From: Candidatus Zixiibacteriota bacterium
GTDB taxonomy: Bacteria; Desulfobacterota; Binatia; UBA9968
Assembly (NCBI GenBank): GCA_035574315.1
Contig: DATLYW010000009.1
Location: 33,529 to 97,528, forward strand
Length of the DNA: 64,000 nt
Direction of reading: 5' to 3'
Positions 18,524 through 27,586 of this stretch are shown here, in pieces (the first letter of the stretch is position 1; every line of letters begins with the position of its first letter). Made by a program: the position numbers and the translations under genes. The notes below the pieces were generated by a model. That model was not told where the DNA came from. It ran no database searches and saw nothing but the letters and a program-made list of their open reading frames with translations.

Positions 18524-18526
18524 GAA

Positions 18527-19648
18527 TCAGCCGCCCGGTGTGTTGATCTTCTGGATGTGAACCGCGGACGGGAGCTGCTCCTGTCTGGAGAGGACCTCCA
18601 AGCCCACCGCGTTCACGTCGCGGCGCACGAGGCGGCCGGCTTCGTAGTAGGACCAGAGATCGGCCGCGCCGTCCCCGTCGAGGTCCTTCTCTTCCTTCGC
18701 CACCTTTTTTCCGTCGCTTCCCGGCTCGTAAAAGATCCAGAGGTCCATCCTGCCGCTATGACGCGTGTCCTTCTCGACCCGCACCAGCTCACCGTCCTGG
18801 TAAATGGCGCGGTAGCTCGCCGTCCCGAGGCCGTTTTCATCGCGCTCCTCGCGGACGATTTTTTCACGCTCGTAATAAAAGACGGTGTCGGGCCTGCCTT
18901 CGCCGCGCGTGTCGACCTCGCGCCGCACGAGATGCCCGTCCCTGAAGTAGCTCCACGAATCGACCCTGCCGTCGCCTTTCGCGGACTCCTCCTGACGGAC
19001 GACCTCACCCGGCCTGGCGGGGTTGTAGTAAATCCAGAGGTCGGGAACGCCGTCCCCGTTGACGTCCTTCACCTCGACGTTTTTGAAGGGAAGCGGAGCC
19101 GGTTTTGGCGTATTCAGTGACGCGACCGTCACTTGCTCCGCCGCAGCGGAGCGTGGCCCGGGCGCGGTTCCCGCCGCACCGCTCGCGGAAGGCCGGGCCG
19201 CCTGGGATGCCCCGGCCGAATCGCCCGAGGGCTTCGACGTGGTCGCGGACGCCACCTGCCCCTCCAGCTCGCGCTGCCGCTCCAGCTCCTGCTCGATCGC
19301 CGCTTCGAGCTGGCGGTCTTTTTGCTGCTCGGAATAGATCTGCGCGTTAAGCTGCCCGTAGTAGGAATCGGCCGTAAAAAGGCCCATCAAAAGGCCGAGC
19401 ACCAGACCGCCGCCGGCGCCGTAGGGGCCGGCGATCGAGCCGCCCATCGCGACTCCTTCCATTGCCTTGTTCCAGGCATGCTGCCAGCGCTGCGATCCGG
19501 TGACTTGTGGCGGTGGCGGTGCAGGTTGGGCGGCGGCGTTGGGCTGGGAGTACTGGCCGGGGCCGGGCGGATATTGCAGGGGAGCGGGGTCGCAGGCTGC
19601 GCACGCCAGCGCCAGGAGCCAGGGGGACAATTTCAGCCAGCGGTTCAT
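18527..19648 (-). CDS. Lipoprotein with six 24-residue DGxxD-type repeats
   Basis: 373 residues from the ATG at 19648. The signal peptide ends in a lipobox (LALACAAC). It continues with a Pro/Gln-rich part, a glycine-zipper hydrophobic stretch (GGSIAGPYGAGGGLVLGLL), a short coiled coil (QLEAAIEQELERQRELEGQ), an Ala/Ser linker and about six copies of a repeat of the pattern YYxxGxLVRxExD followed by xxGDGRxDxW. It resembles the C-terminal region of the next gene upstream and lies directly before tonB. Function unknown; a surface or periplasmic beta-repeat protein is likely. Confidence 0.75.
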   Translation of the reverse strand: MNRWLKLSPWLLALACAACDPAPLQYPPGPGQYSQPNAAAQPAPPPPQVTGSQRWQHAWNKAMEGVAMGGSIAGPYGAGGGLVLGLLMGLFTADSYYGQLNAQIYSEQQKDRQLEAAIEQELERQRELEGQVASATTSKPSGDSAGASQAARPSASGAAGTAPGPRSAAAEQVTVASLNTPKPAPLPFKNVEVKDVNGDGVPDLWIYYNPARPGEVVRQEESAKGDGRVDSWSYFRDGHLVRREVDTRGEGRPDTVFYYEREKIVREERDENGLGTASYRAIYQDGELVRVEKDTRHSGRMDLWIFYEPGSDGKKVAKEEKDLDGDGAADLWSYYEAGRLVRRDVNAVGLEVLSRQEQLPSAVHIQKINTPGG

Positions 19649-19733
19649 GCCGAAAAACCGGAAAAGGATCTTACTGTATTTCAAGAGGCCGCGCCATCCC
19701 CGCGCCGGTTCGCGGGAAGGCCGCACCTTCCGC

Positions 19734-20885
19734 TCACGCCCCTGTGGCTGCCTCCGATGATCCGGTCGAGTCGAACTCGGCGGCGGCCCACGGCGGGGGG
19801 GTGTCGGCGACTTTTTCCTGGGCCACGACCTTTCCGGCCGCGAACCGGTAGCGCGCCGTGACCTTGCCGGAGAAGCTCTGGTCCTCGAGCTGCTCGACAC
19901 GCTCGCCGTTTTCGTAGCGCACCCAGACGTCCGCCTTGCGGTCACCGTTGGTGTCGGCTTCCTGGCGAACGATCCGGTCGTTCTCGTAATGGATTCTCAG
20001 ATCGAAGAAGCCGTCGCCGTCGGTGTCCCGCTCCTCGCGCCGCAACTCGCCGTTCTCGTAGTAGTAGGCGGTGTCCCAGCTGCCTTTGCCCGCGGCGTCG
20101 CGCAATCTTTTTTTCAGTTTTCCCTGTTCGAAGATCTCAATGAGGTCCATCCGGCCGCGTCCGGCGGTATCCTCTTCGCGCCGCACCACTGCCTCGCCCT
20201 GAAAATAGATCACGCGGCTCACCTTGCCGTCACCGCGAAGGTCTTCTTCCTGGCGGACGAGATTCCCGTCCTTGTAATAGCCCCAGAGGTCGATTCGTCC
20301 GGAGTTCTTTCGATCCAGCTCTTTTCGGACCAGCGTCCCGTTTTCGAAATACGAGCGGCTGTCGATGCGGCCGTCTCGGTCGGTGTCCTCGTCGATCCGG
20401 CTGACCTTCCCTTCCCGGTAGTGCACCACGCGGAAGAGCCGGCCATCCTCGGCGCTTTCCTCGCTTCGAAGCGGCCGCCCGTTCTGATACGACAGCCAGA
20501 GCGTCGGCTTTCCGATGCCGCCCGGGTCCTGTCCTTTGCGTACGACATCCCCGTTGTCGTCGAAGAAGAGCCACTCGTCGATTCGGCCGTCGTGCCGGCT
20601 CGACGATTCCTGTCGTTTGGGGAGACCGTTCTCGTAATAGACGAAGAGGTCGGCCTTCTCGTCGGCGTTAAGGTCGGCCTCGACGCGCTCGACCTGCCCC
20701 TGGGCGTCGTAATAAATCCAACGATCCATCTTTCCGTCGCGATTGGTGTCCCTGGCCTGGCGCGTGACGTTGCCCCGGGCATCGTAGAAAAAGCTGGCCA
20801 CGGGCTGGCCGTAGGCGGATTGGATGCACGCGGTGAGCCAGAAGCAGGCGAAAAGCAGGCCGGCTGCCGTCACGTGGCGTTTCAT
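19734..20885 (-). CDS. Lipoprotein made of about fourteen 24-residue repeats
   Basis: 383 residues from the ATG at 20885 (an upstream start is possible but adds sequence before the signal peptide). The lipobox is LTACIQ. The rest is almost only tandem repeats of 23-25 residues, with Y-[YF]-E-N-G at the start of each, L-V-R-x-E-x-D in the middle and [DN]-G-[RK]-x-D-x-W at the end. The DxNxDGxxD spacing resembles calcium-binding loops, and the YYENG part resembles YwqK/MORN-type repeats. First gene of the lipoprotein-TonB-ExbBD operon. No function known to me. Confidence 0.78.
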   Translation of the reverse strand: MKRHVTAAGLLFACFWLTACIQSAYGQPVASFFYDARGNVTRQARDTNRDGKMDRWIYYDAQGQVERVEADLNADEKADLFVYYENGLPKRQESSSRHDGRIDEWLFFDDNGDVVRKGQDPGGIGKPTLWLSYQNGRPLRSEESAEDGRLFRVVHYREGKVSRIDEDTDRDGRIDSRSYFENGTLVRKELDRKNSGRIDLWGYYKDGNLVRQEEDLRGDGKVSRVIYFQGEAVVRREEDTAGRGRMDLIEIFEQGKLKKRLRDAAGKGSWDTAYYYENGELRREERDTDGDGFFDLRIHYENDRIVRQEADTNGDRKADVWVRYENGERVEQLEDQSFSGKVTARYRFAAGKVVAQEKVADTPPPWAAAEFDSTGSSEAATGA

Positions 20886-20895
20886 CGCTCGGATA

Positions 20896-21006
20896 TCAGA
20901 GCCGGCCGGCGGCTCGGGATCGGCAGCGCAGGCTCGAGGAAGGGGGCTGCAGCGCGCGTGCTCGAAGGAGCCTGCGGATCGCTCCGGCACCGGCAGTTCC
21001 GATCAT
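20896..21006 (-). CDS. Possible 36-residue leader peptide before the repeat-lipoprotein operon
   Basis: An ATG at 21006 preceded by GGAGG opens a frame of 36 codons that starts MIGTAGAGAIRR and ends at 20896, 10 bp before the lipoprotein start. The lipoprotein itself has only a weak ribosome site (GAGCG), so translation of the leader could help it start. The peptide is Arg/Ser-rich and has no recognisable domain. It may be chance. Confidence 0.25.
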   Translation of the reverse strand: MIGTAGAGAIRRLLRARALQPPSSSLRCRSRAAGRL

Positions 21007-21022
21007 GGCAGCCTCCGTTGTT

Positions 21023-21051
21023 TTTTTATGCCCGGGTCTTTCGCTTGTCAA
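21023..21051 (-). promoter_or_regulatory. Sigma-70 promoter of the repeat-lipoprotein/TonB/ExbBD operon
   Basis: On the minus strand a perfect TTGACA (21046-21051) is followed after exactly 17 bp by TAAAAA (21023-21028). Transcription would start near 21016, about 130 nt before the first lipoprotein gene. Confidence 0.6.
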
Positions 21052-21135
21052 TCTCGCGCAGCCGGGCACCGGCGCGGCTTGCAATCGGGCCGGGAAACGG
21101 TCAACGTGGTAAGCTAAACTCGAAACCGAGGCGCC

Positions 21136-22878
21136 GTGAACCACGCAACCGTAGCGATCGAAACGTATCCTGGCGATGCCCCGCGGCTAGCCGCCGACCG
21201 GCGTCTCTTCGCTCTGCTCTGGCTCTTCGCGCTCGCTCTCTTGTTCTATCGCCTCGGGGGCCCCGGGCTGTTCGAGCCCGACGAAGGGCGCAACGCCGAA
21301 AAGGCGCGAGAGATTCTGGTGCTGAAGGACTGGGTGATCCCGCACGAAAACTTCGTTCCGGTTCTCGACAAGCCGGTCTTTTTTTACTGGTTGATCGCCG
21401 CGGCGTACGGCTGGTTCGGAGTCTCGGAGTGGGTTTCCCGGCTCCCCTCCGCCGCCGCCGCGGCGGGGTGCCTCGCGCTCGTCTACCGCTTTGCATGTAA
21501 GCAGTGGGGTTTCGCCGCCGCGGTATGGAGCGTCACCGTGCTGGCGACCAGCCTGGAGTTCTTTATTCTGGCGCGCGTCGTGATCTTCGACATGACGCTG
21601 ACTTTCTTCGTGACGGCCGCGCTGTTTTGCTTCTACGAAGCCCTGCACGGCCCCGCGGCGCCGCGGCGCCTTTCCCTGCTCTCCATGTACGCCTGTCTCG
21701 GCGCGGGAACGCTGGTCAAAGGCCCGATCGCGGTGCTGATTCCCGCGATGGTCGGCGTTTCCTACTTGCTCGCGACGAAGCAATGGGCGAAGCTCGGCTC
21801 GCTGCGTCTGCCGCTCGGCGCCGCGATCGTGCTCGCCATCGCGCTGCCGTGGTATCTCGCCGCGGAATTCCGAAGCCCCGGCTATCTCAGGTATTTTTTC
21901 TGGGAAGAGAACGTAGCACGCTTTCTCACCCCTGAATTCGACCGCAGCCGGCCGTGGTATTTTTTCGTCGGCGTTCTCGCCGTCGGGTTTTCGCCCTGGG
22001 TTTTCTGGCTGCCACTCGCCGGGCCGAGCCTGCGCAGACAGCCGCGGGACGACGCCGGGCTCTTCTTGCTCTCCTGGGCCGGGGCGCCGTTCGTCTTCTT
22101 TTCGCTCTCGAGCGCGAAGCTGCCGCATTACATTCTGCCGATTTTTCCCGCGCTCGCGCTGCTCACGGGAAAGGCGGCAGCCGAGGCCGCGCGGGAAGGC
22201 CGGGAGCGGCGGTGGATTTTTCACCTGCCCTGGATCTTTCAAGCGGTCACCGTCGCCTATCTTATCGCGGGCTGGTTTGTCCCCGAAATCCTGCCCGTTT
22301 ATTTTCGCCACGGCATGGATCGGCTGATCTGCTGGTTCGCAGGCTGGGCGGCAGCGCTGGCGGCCCTTTACTTCCTTTTTCTCAGGTCAACGGGGCTCCC
22401 GGCGGCGAAGCGCCCCCTGCGGGTCTGGGGCTGTTATGCAGCGAGCGCGGGGCTCTGTCTGATCGTGGGCGTCCAGATCATGGCCGTGGTCTCGACGACC
22501 CGCTCCGCAAAGCCCGTGGCGGCGGAGGCCGCGAGGTGGCTCGAAAGCGGGAGACAGCCGGTCCTGTACGACACCTACCTCGCCGGGCTGTCCTATTACC
22601 TCAGGCGGGAGCGGCCGGTGTGGATCGTGACGCACGAACGCAAGACGAGGACGATCCTGGGGAACTTCTACGCCCTCGAAGAGCGGGCGCGGCCCACGAC
22701 CCGGTACGGTGACGCTCTGCTCGACTTCGACGAGTTCAAGAAGATCTGGGAGGAGTCGGCCCGGCCGCTGCTGGTGATCGTCAAGGAGAAGAACCTGCAA
22801 AGAATGCGGCAGCAGCTCGGGCCGGGGGGGGAGGTCCGGGGGCGGGTGGACGAATACGTGTTGCTCACACGCCGCTGA
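21136..22878 (+). CDS. GT39/ArnT-type membrane glycosyltransferase
   Basis: 580 residues. A GTG at 21136 opens a multi-spanning membrane protein with about 11 hydrophobic segments. The first periplasmic loop has FEPDEGRNAEKAREIL, the catalytic acidic motif of the PMT/ArnT family, and LGAGTLVKGPIAVLIPAMVG follows, also typical. These enzymes move a sugar from a polyprenyl-phosphate donor to lipid A, protein or another periplasmic acceptor. The neighbour uppP recycles the polyprenyl carrier. The sugar and acceptor cannot be told from sequence. Confidence 0.85.
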   Translation: MNHATVAIETYPGDAPRLAADRRLFALLWLFALALLFYRLGGPGLFEPDEGRNAEKAREILVLKDWVIPHENFVPVLDKPVFFYWLIAAAYGWFGVSEWVSRLPSAAAAAGCLALVYRFACKQWGFAAAVWSVTVLATSLEFFILARVVIFDMTLTFFVTAALFCFYEALHGPAAPRRLSLLSMYACLGAGTLVKGPIAVLIPAMVGVSYLLATKQWAKLGSLRLPLGAAIVLAIALPWYLAAEFRSPGYLRYFFWEENVARFLTPEFDRSRPWYFFVGVLAVGFSPWVFWLPLAGPSLRRQPRDDAGLFLLSWAGAPFVFFSLSSAKLPHYILPIFPALALLTGKAAAEAAREGRERRWIFHLPWIFQAVTVAYLIAGWFVPEILPVYFRHGMDRLICWFAGWAAALAALYFLFLRSTGLPAAKRPLRVWGCYAASAGLCLIVGVQIMAVVSTTRSAKPVAAEAARWLESGRQPVLYDTYLAGLSYYLRRERPVWIVTHERKTRTILGNFYALEERARPTTRYGDALLDFDEFKKIWEESARPLLVIVKEKNLQRMRQQLGPGGEVRGRVDEYVLLTRR

Positions 22879-22915
22879 TCCGGCGGAGAAGCGCGCGAGC
22901 GGACAAACGACACCG

Positions 22916-23740
22916 ATGGGGAATCTGGAAACTGCGATCGTTCTCGGCATCGTCGAGGGAGTCACCGAGTATCTTCCGGTCTCTTCGACCGGCCACCTCA
23001 TCATCGTGGGCCATCTGCTGGGCTTCGTCGGCGACAAGGCGTCGCGCTTCGAGGTCGCGATCCAGTCGGGAGCGATTCTCGCGGTGGTTCTCCTGTACTG
23101 GAAGCGTTTTGTCGGCCTGTTGCCGTTCAGCCACGGCGCCGCCGGCGGTGCCGTTTCGGCGCTCTCCGGCTGGGGAGGGCTCTGGAGGATCGCGCTCGCC
23201 ACCTTTCCAACGCTGCTCGTGGGCTTTCTCGGGCGCCATTGGATTCAGGAAAATCTCTTCACCCCCCGGGTCGTGACCTCGGCGCTCGTCGCAGGGGGCG
23301 TAGCGATCCTGATCGTGGAACGTTGCGCGGGAAAAAAGGCCGCGGGATCCCTCGATGCGCTCACTTCGGCGCAGGCACTGGGAATCGGCCTCTTCCAGGT
23401 CCTGGCCCTGTGGCCGGGAACCTCGCGCGCCGCAGCGACGATCCTCGGGGGCATGCTCCTGGGGCTCAATCGCAAGGGGGCCGCCGAGTTTTCGTTCCTG
23501 ATCGCCGTACCCGTTCTGACGGCCGCGACCGGCTATCAGCTCTTGCGCATGCACGATGATGCCTCGGCAGGCGAGCTGATGCAGTTCGCCGTCGGTTTTC
23601 TCGTCTCCTTTCTGAGCGCGGCGCTCGCCGTGAAGACGTTCGTGAGCTTTCTCAGCCGCTGGAGCCTGGTTCCCTTCGCGTGGTACCGGCTGCTGGTCGC
23701 GCCGGTCTTTCACTGGCTCACGCGTGGGGCGAGTCTCTGA
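22916..23740 (+). CDS. uppP: Undecaprenyl-diphosphate phosphatase UppP/BacA
   Basis: 274 residues, all membrane helices. The conserved EGVTEYLPVSSTGHLII motif (the Glu-rich catalytic loop) is at the N-terminus and GTSRAAATILGG, the second catalytic motif, is in the second half. It dephosphorylates undecaprenyl diphosphate to recycle the carrier for cell-wall and lipopolysaccharide sugars. It lies 37 bp after the glycosyltransferase, so the two probably share a message. Confidence 0.95.
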   Translation: MGNLETAIVLGIVEGVTEYLPVSSTGHLIIVGHLLGFVGDKASRFEVAIQSGAILAVVLLYWKRFVGLLPFSHGAAGGAVSALSGWGGLWRIALATFPTLLVGFLGRHWIQENLFTPRVVTSALVAGGVAILIVERCAGKKAAGSLDALTSAQALGIGLFQVLALWPGTSRAAATILGGMLLGLNRKGAAEFSFLIAVPVLTAATGYQLLRMHDDASAGELMQFAVGFLVSFLSAALAVKTFVSFLSRWSLVPFAWYRLLVAPVFHWLTRGASL

Positions 23741-23952
23741 GATCTCCGCCCGCCCATCCGATTTCCGCTTCGAAGAATCGCTGCCCGGAGACCGAAAACC
23801 CCAGCCCGCAACGAAAGTCGTTGAACCCGGTTTCCGCAGTTGCGTCGACGGCGGACGATCCTCCACAGCGAGGACGATGGTGGCTGGCAAGCCCGCAGGC
23901 GTGCAGACATCGTATCCGGCGGCCGGAGCGCGGCGGCGCGCTGGCGGGGTCG

Positions 23953-24681
23953 TCAGCGGTCGTGGCGGTGTTTTATCCAGCGATAGATCTGCGCGCGATA
24001 GAGGTAGGCAAACAGCAAGAGGGCCGCGGCCGAGACGGCGAAAATCCCGGCGAGGAGATACTCCTGGTTGCGAAGGCTCGCGCCCTGAACCGTGAGCATG
24101 TAGGTTCCCGGCAGCCGGCCCACGGTGGAGACGATGAGAAAAGTGCTGAGCTTCATGCGGCTGAGGCCGAGCAGATAGCACAGATAGTCCTTGGGAAAGC
24201 CCGGAAGAAGGAAGAGCAGGAAGCAGATGGCCGCCCCGGTGTTGGTGGTGAGAAAATCGAACTTGTGGAGCACCTCCTGCGTGACGAAGCGCTCGACGAA
24301 AGGACGCCCGAGAATATTGGCCAGCTCGAAAGCCACCCAGGAGCCCAGCGTCAATCCGACCGTGGAGAGAAGCAGCCCGATGGTTTTGCCGTACAGGTAC
24401 CCCCCCACGGCCCCCGTAAGCTCGCCGGGAAACGGCGCCGCGATCACCTGGAGCGCCTGGAAGATCACGAAGACCGCCGGCGAATAGGGGCCGAGCGACT
24501 CCAGGAACTTTCCGAGCTTGTCCTTGCTGGAGTAGATGCCCTCGAAGTCGTCCCATTCGTCGACCGAAGGGGCGAGCGCGGTAAAGGGCCGGGGAATGTA
24601 GTGGCTGAACAGAAAAAGCAGCGCGACGAGAAGAACGAAAATGAGCGCTCTTATGACGAGCCGTCGTCGACGATCGGTCAT
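23953..24681 (-). CDS. TVP38/TMEM64 (VTT/DedA-like) membrane protein
   Basis: 242 residues with about six hydrophobic segments. The core FQALQVIAAPFPGELTGAVGGYLYG and LGSWVAFELANILGRPFVERFV are typical of the SNARE-associated/VTT family, whose members act in lipid transport or scrambling. It follows the UPF0182 gene by 58 bp on the minus strand. The Rossmann-free, all-helical sequence gives no further detail of its substrate. Confidence 0.85.
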   Translation of the reverse strand: MTDRRRRLVIRALIFVLLVALLFLFSHYIPRPFTALAPSVDEWDDFEGIYSSKDKLGKFLESLGPYSPAVFVIFQALQVIAAPFPGELTGAVGGYLYGKTIGLLLSTVGLTLGSWVAFELANILGRPFVERFVTQEVLHKFDFLTTNTGAAICFLLFLLPGFPKDYLCYLLGLSRMKLSTFLIVSTVGRLPGTYMLTVQGASLRNQEYLLAGIFAVSAAALLLFAYLYRAQIYRWIKHRHDR

Positions 24682-24739
24682 CGGGGCTTTATAGCAACAA
24701 AACGAATCAAAAACGAGCGCGGGGCGCCGGAAAACAGCA

Positions 24740-27427
24740 TCAGCGACCTTTCTGCATCTCGCGCAGCACGGACTCGAGCCTCTTCAGCTCTTCGCCGTAG
24801 GCGGTCCATTGGCCCTGGCGCAGATATTCCTGGGAGCGGGTGAAGTGCTCGAGGGCGCGCCGCGCGAGGTCCTTGTCCGCCGCCGCCGCGCCTTCCACCG
24901 ACGGTGCGCGCTCGGCCGGCTCCCGGGCGCCTTTGCCGCCGAAGATTCTCCGAAGCGATTGCTCGAGCGTCTCTTCCATCGCGATCTGGTTGCCGAAGGC
25001 GACGATCACGCGCTTGAGCTCCGGCAGGGAACCCTTTTCCGCGGCGAGGTAGAGCGGCTGCACGTAGAGCAGCGATTTCTCGATCGGGATGGCGAGCAGG
25101 CTGCCGCGAATCACCTGCGAACCCCGCTGTCCCCAAAGGCTCAGCTGCTGCGAGATGAAGGCGTCTTGATCGATGCGGGCGTCTATCTGCTTGGGACCGT
25201 AAACGAGCTTGGCCTTCGGAAAGTCGAGGGCGATGAGCTTGCCGTAATGGGGCGGGTCGCTTCGCGCCGCGAGCCAGGCCCGCATATTGTCGCGCTTGTT
25301 CGGCGTAAAGGGCAGGAGCAACACGAACTCCTCCCTGCTCTCGCCGGGGAGGCGCATTATGGTGTAGTAGGGTTCCATCTCGCGCTCGCCATTCGCGGCG
25401 CTGCGGCGGGGAATGCTGAGCAGGTCCTCCTTGTTGTAGAAAACCTGAGGATCCTGCATGTGGTAGGTGGCGTACAGACGGGCCTGGATGGCGAAGAGGT
25501 CCTGCGGGTAGCGGATGTGGGCTCGCAGGTCTTCGGGCATGGCGTTGAGGGGCCGAAACAGACCCGGAAAGATCCGCCCGTACGCCCGGACGACGGGATC
25601 GGCGGGGTCGCTGAGATAAAAGGCGACGCTTCCGTTGTAGGCGTCGATCACCACCTTGACGGAGTTGCGTATGTAGTTGAGCCCCCGGCGCTGCACCGGC
25701 TCGGAGTACGGGTAGCGGTCGGAATGGGTGTAGCCGTCGATGATCCAGAACAGCCGCCCGCCCTGAGCGATGACCAGATAGGCGTCGCGGTCGAAGAGAA
25801 TGAAAGGCGCTATCTTTTTCACCCGCTCGTGGATCTGGCGGTGATAGAGGATGCGGCTTTCCGCGGTGATGTCTTCCGAGAGGGCGATTCTCAGAGTCGC
25901 GTAGCGCGCGGAGAACAGCAGCTTGCGCCACCACGAGCGGATCGGGACGCCGCCGCTTCCCTCGTAGTTGGTGTAGATGTTCTGGTCGCCGGCGGGATAG
26001 TCAAGCTCGCGCGCTCCGGTTTTCACGAAGACATAGTCGTTGGCGAGCTCGCCGTAGTAGATTTCCGGCCTGGTCACCTTCAACGAGACGGTCGAGACCG
26101 GGGGGATGTCCTTGATGAAAAACTCGGGCAGCCCCTCCGGCGTCACCTGGTTGACCGGACCGAAGACCACTCCGTAGCCGTGCGTGTAGGTGAGATGCTC
26201 GTTGATCCAGATCCGGCTCGGGAGGTGTTGATGCGACAGCTCCCGGGCCGAGAGCATGATCTGGCGGTACGTGCCATCGATCAGATAGCGGTCGTTGTCG
26301 ACGTCGACGAACTTGTAGTAGGTGCGGATCTCCTGAAGCTGGGCGTAAGTGGCCAGCAGCGGGCCGTGCTCCCAGAGACGGATGTTCTTGATCGTCGCCT
26401 CGTTGCGCTTGAGGTCGGCCGCGGTCAGGGATTCCTCGGCCGGAAAGTCCTGGTTCTCGATCTTGTCGAGGCCGTAGGCGATGCGGGTGAACTTGATGGT
26501 GCGCTCGATGAACGGCCTTTCCGATTCCACCTCGTTCGGGACCACGCGAAAGCGCTGGATCAAGGAGGGGTACAGATTGAGGCCCGCGGCGTGGACGACG
26601 ACCAGCGCGCCTGCGGCGATCAGCTCGCCGCGAAAGCCGCTTCCCCGGATCCGGGCGAGCATGAAAATGCCGGCCAGAAACGCCATCGAGGCCAGAATCC
26701 GCAGGGCCGGGAGCACGGCGTAAACGTCGGTGTAGCTGGCGCCGAAGGCGGTGCCGCGCGTGGAATAAAGGAGATCGTAGCAGTCGAGAAGGTAGCCTCC
26801 GCCTCTGACCAGGAGCAAGAGCCCGATCAGGAGCCAGAGGTGCGCCCTGGCTCGGGGGGAAATCCGCAATCCGCGCGCGCCGTAACCGATGCCGCGGTAA
26901 AAAACATAGAGCGCCGTGGCCGCGGCCAGCGCCAGCCCGAGCGCCGCCATGAGGAAAACGTAGAGCCGGCGGAGCGCGGGCAACCTGAACACGAAAAAGC
27001 CGATGTCGAGGCCGAACTGGGGATCGGCGAGATCAAACACCACGGGATTCAAGAACAACGCGAAGCTCTCCCAGCCGCTCGCCGCTTGGGGGGCGATGAG
27101 GAGGACGAGCAGCAACGCCGCGGGCATGAGCGCGCGATGCAGGGAACGGTCCAGCAACTCCGGCGGTGGCAGCTCGATGAGGTCGTCCTGGAAAAAGATG
27201 CGCGCCCGATCCAGCCGCGCCGCGGTTTTCACGCTCGTGTAGATCAGCAGCGCAAAGGCACCGCCAGCGACGAGACCGAGCCCAAGCTTGTAGCCCAGGA
27301 TCGTGGTAAAAACCCGGCTGTAGCCGACCTCCTCGAACCACAGCCAGTCGGTGTAAAGCGAAATCGCTTCACGCCCGAAAATCAGCAGCAGAAGGAGGAT
27401 GAAGACGAGTAAACCGGCCGGACCCAT
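24740..27427 (-). CDS. UPF0182 family membrane protein (COG1615)
   Basis: 895 residues. Seven membrane segments fill the first ~290 residues, with the diagnostic LYTDWLWFEEVGYSRVFTTI near the start. A large soluble part follows (TIKNIRLWEHGPLL, TYTHGYGVVFGPVNQVT, YTNYEGSGGVP). The C-terminus is a short helical region. The family is widespread and conserved but its function is not established. It is upstream of the VTT gene. Confidence 0.93.
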   Translation of the reverse strand: MGPAGLLVFILLLLLIFGREAISLYTDWLWFEEVGYSRVFTTILGYKLGLGLVAGGAFALLIYTSVKTAARLDRARIFFQDDLIELPPPELLDRSLHRALMPAALLLVLLIAPQAASGWESFALFLNPVVFDLADPQFGLDIGFFVFRLPALRRLYVFLMAALGLALAAATALYVFYRGIGYGARGLRISPRARAHLWLLIGLLLLVRGGGYLLDCYDLLYSTRGTAFGASYTDVYAVLPALRILASMAFLAGIFMLARIRGSGFRGELIAAGALVVVHAAGLNLYPSLIQRFRVVPNEVESERPFIERTIKFTRIAYGLDKIENQDFPAEESLTAADLKRNEATIKNIRLWEHGPLLATYAQLQEIRTYYKFVDVDNDRYLIDGTYRQIMLSARELSHQHLPSRIWINEHLTYTHGYGVVFGPVNQVTPEGLPEFFIKDIPPVSTVSLKVTRPEIYYGELANDYVFVKTGARELDYPAGDQNIYTNYEGSGGVPIRSWWRKLLFSARYATLRIALSEDITAESRILYHRQIHERVKKIAPFILFDRDAYLVIAQGGRLFWIIDGYTHSDRYPYSEPVQRRGLNYIRNSVKVVIDAYNGSVAFYLSDPADPVVRAYGRIFPGLFRPLNAMPEDLRAHIRYPQDLFAIQARLYATYHMQDPQVFYNKEDLLSIPRRSAANGEREMEPYYTIMRLPGESREEFVLLLPFTPNKRDNMRAWLAARSDPPHYGKLIALDFPKAKLVYGPKQIDARIDQDAFISQQLSLWGQRGSQVIRGSLLAIPIEKSLLYVQPLYLAAEKGSLPELKRVIVAFGNQIAMEETLEQSLRRIFGGKGAREPAERAPSVEGAAAADKDLARRALEHFTRSQEYLRQGQWTAYGEELKRLESVLREMQKGR

Positions 27428-27533
27428 CGAGACACCAGCCGGCGCCCCGGGAAGAGGCTGCCAGCCGCCGGGACTTTATAGGAGCGGACCCGGGAACGCA
27501 ACCGTTCGGCGGCCCATAGGGCGCCGTGACGCC

Positions 27534-27567
27534 AAAAAAAAGCGGCGGCCCGAAGGCCGCCGCTTTT
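27534..27567. terminator. Strong bidirectional intrinsic terminator
   Basis: A 10-bp perfect stem, AGCGGCGGCC and GGCCGCCGCT, with a CGAA tetraloop (27541-27564). It is flanked by eight A on one side (27534-27541) and TTTT-type sequence on the other. Read on the minus strand it ends in a run of at least eight U, and it lies just after the stop of the ABC permease gene at 27587. Confidence 0.85.
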
Positions 27568-27586
27568 CTCGCGAGGAAATCCCTCG

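Noticed and set aside
24809..27412. Long plus-strand frame opposite the UPF0182 gene
   Set aside because: Same cause: antisense of a GC-rich gene with no recognisable domain.
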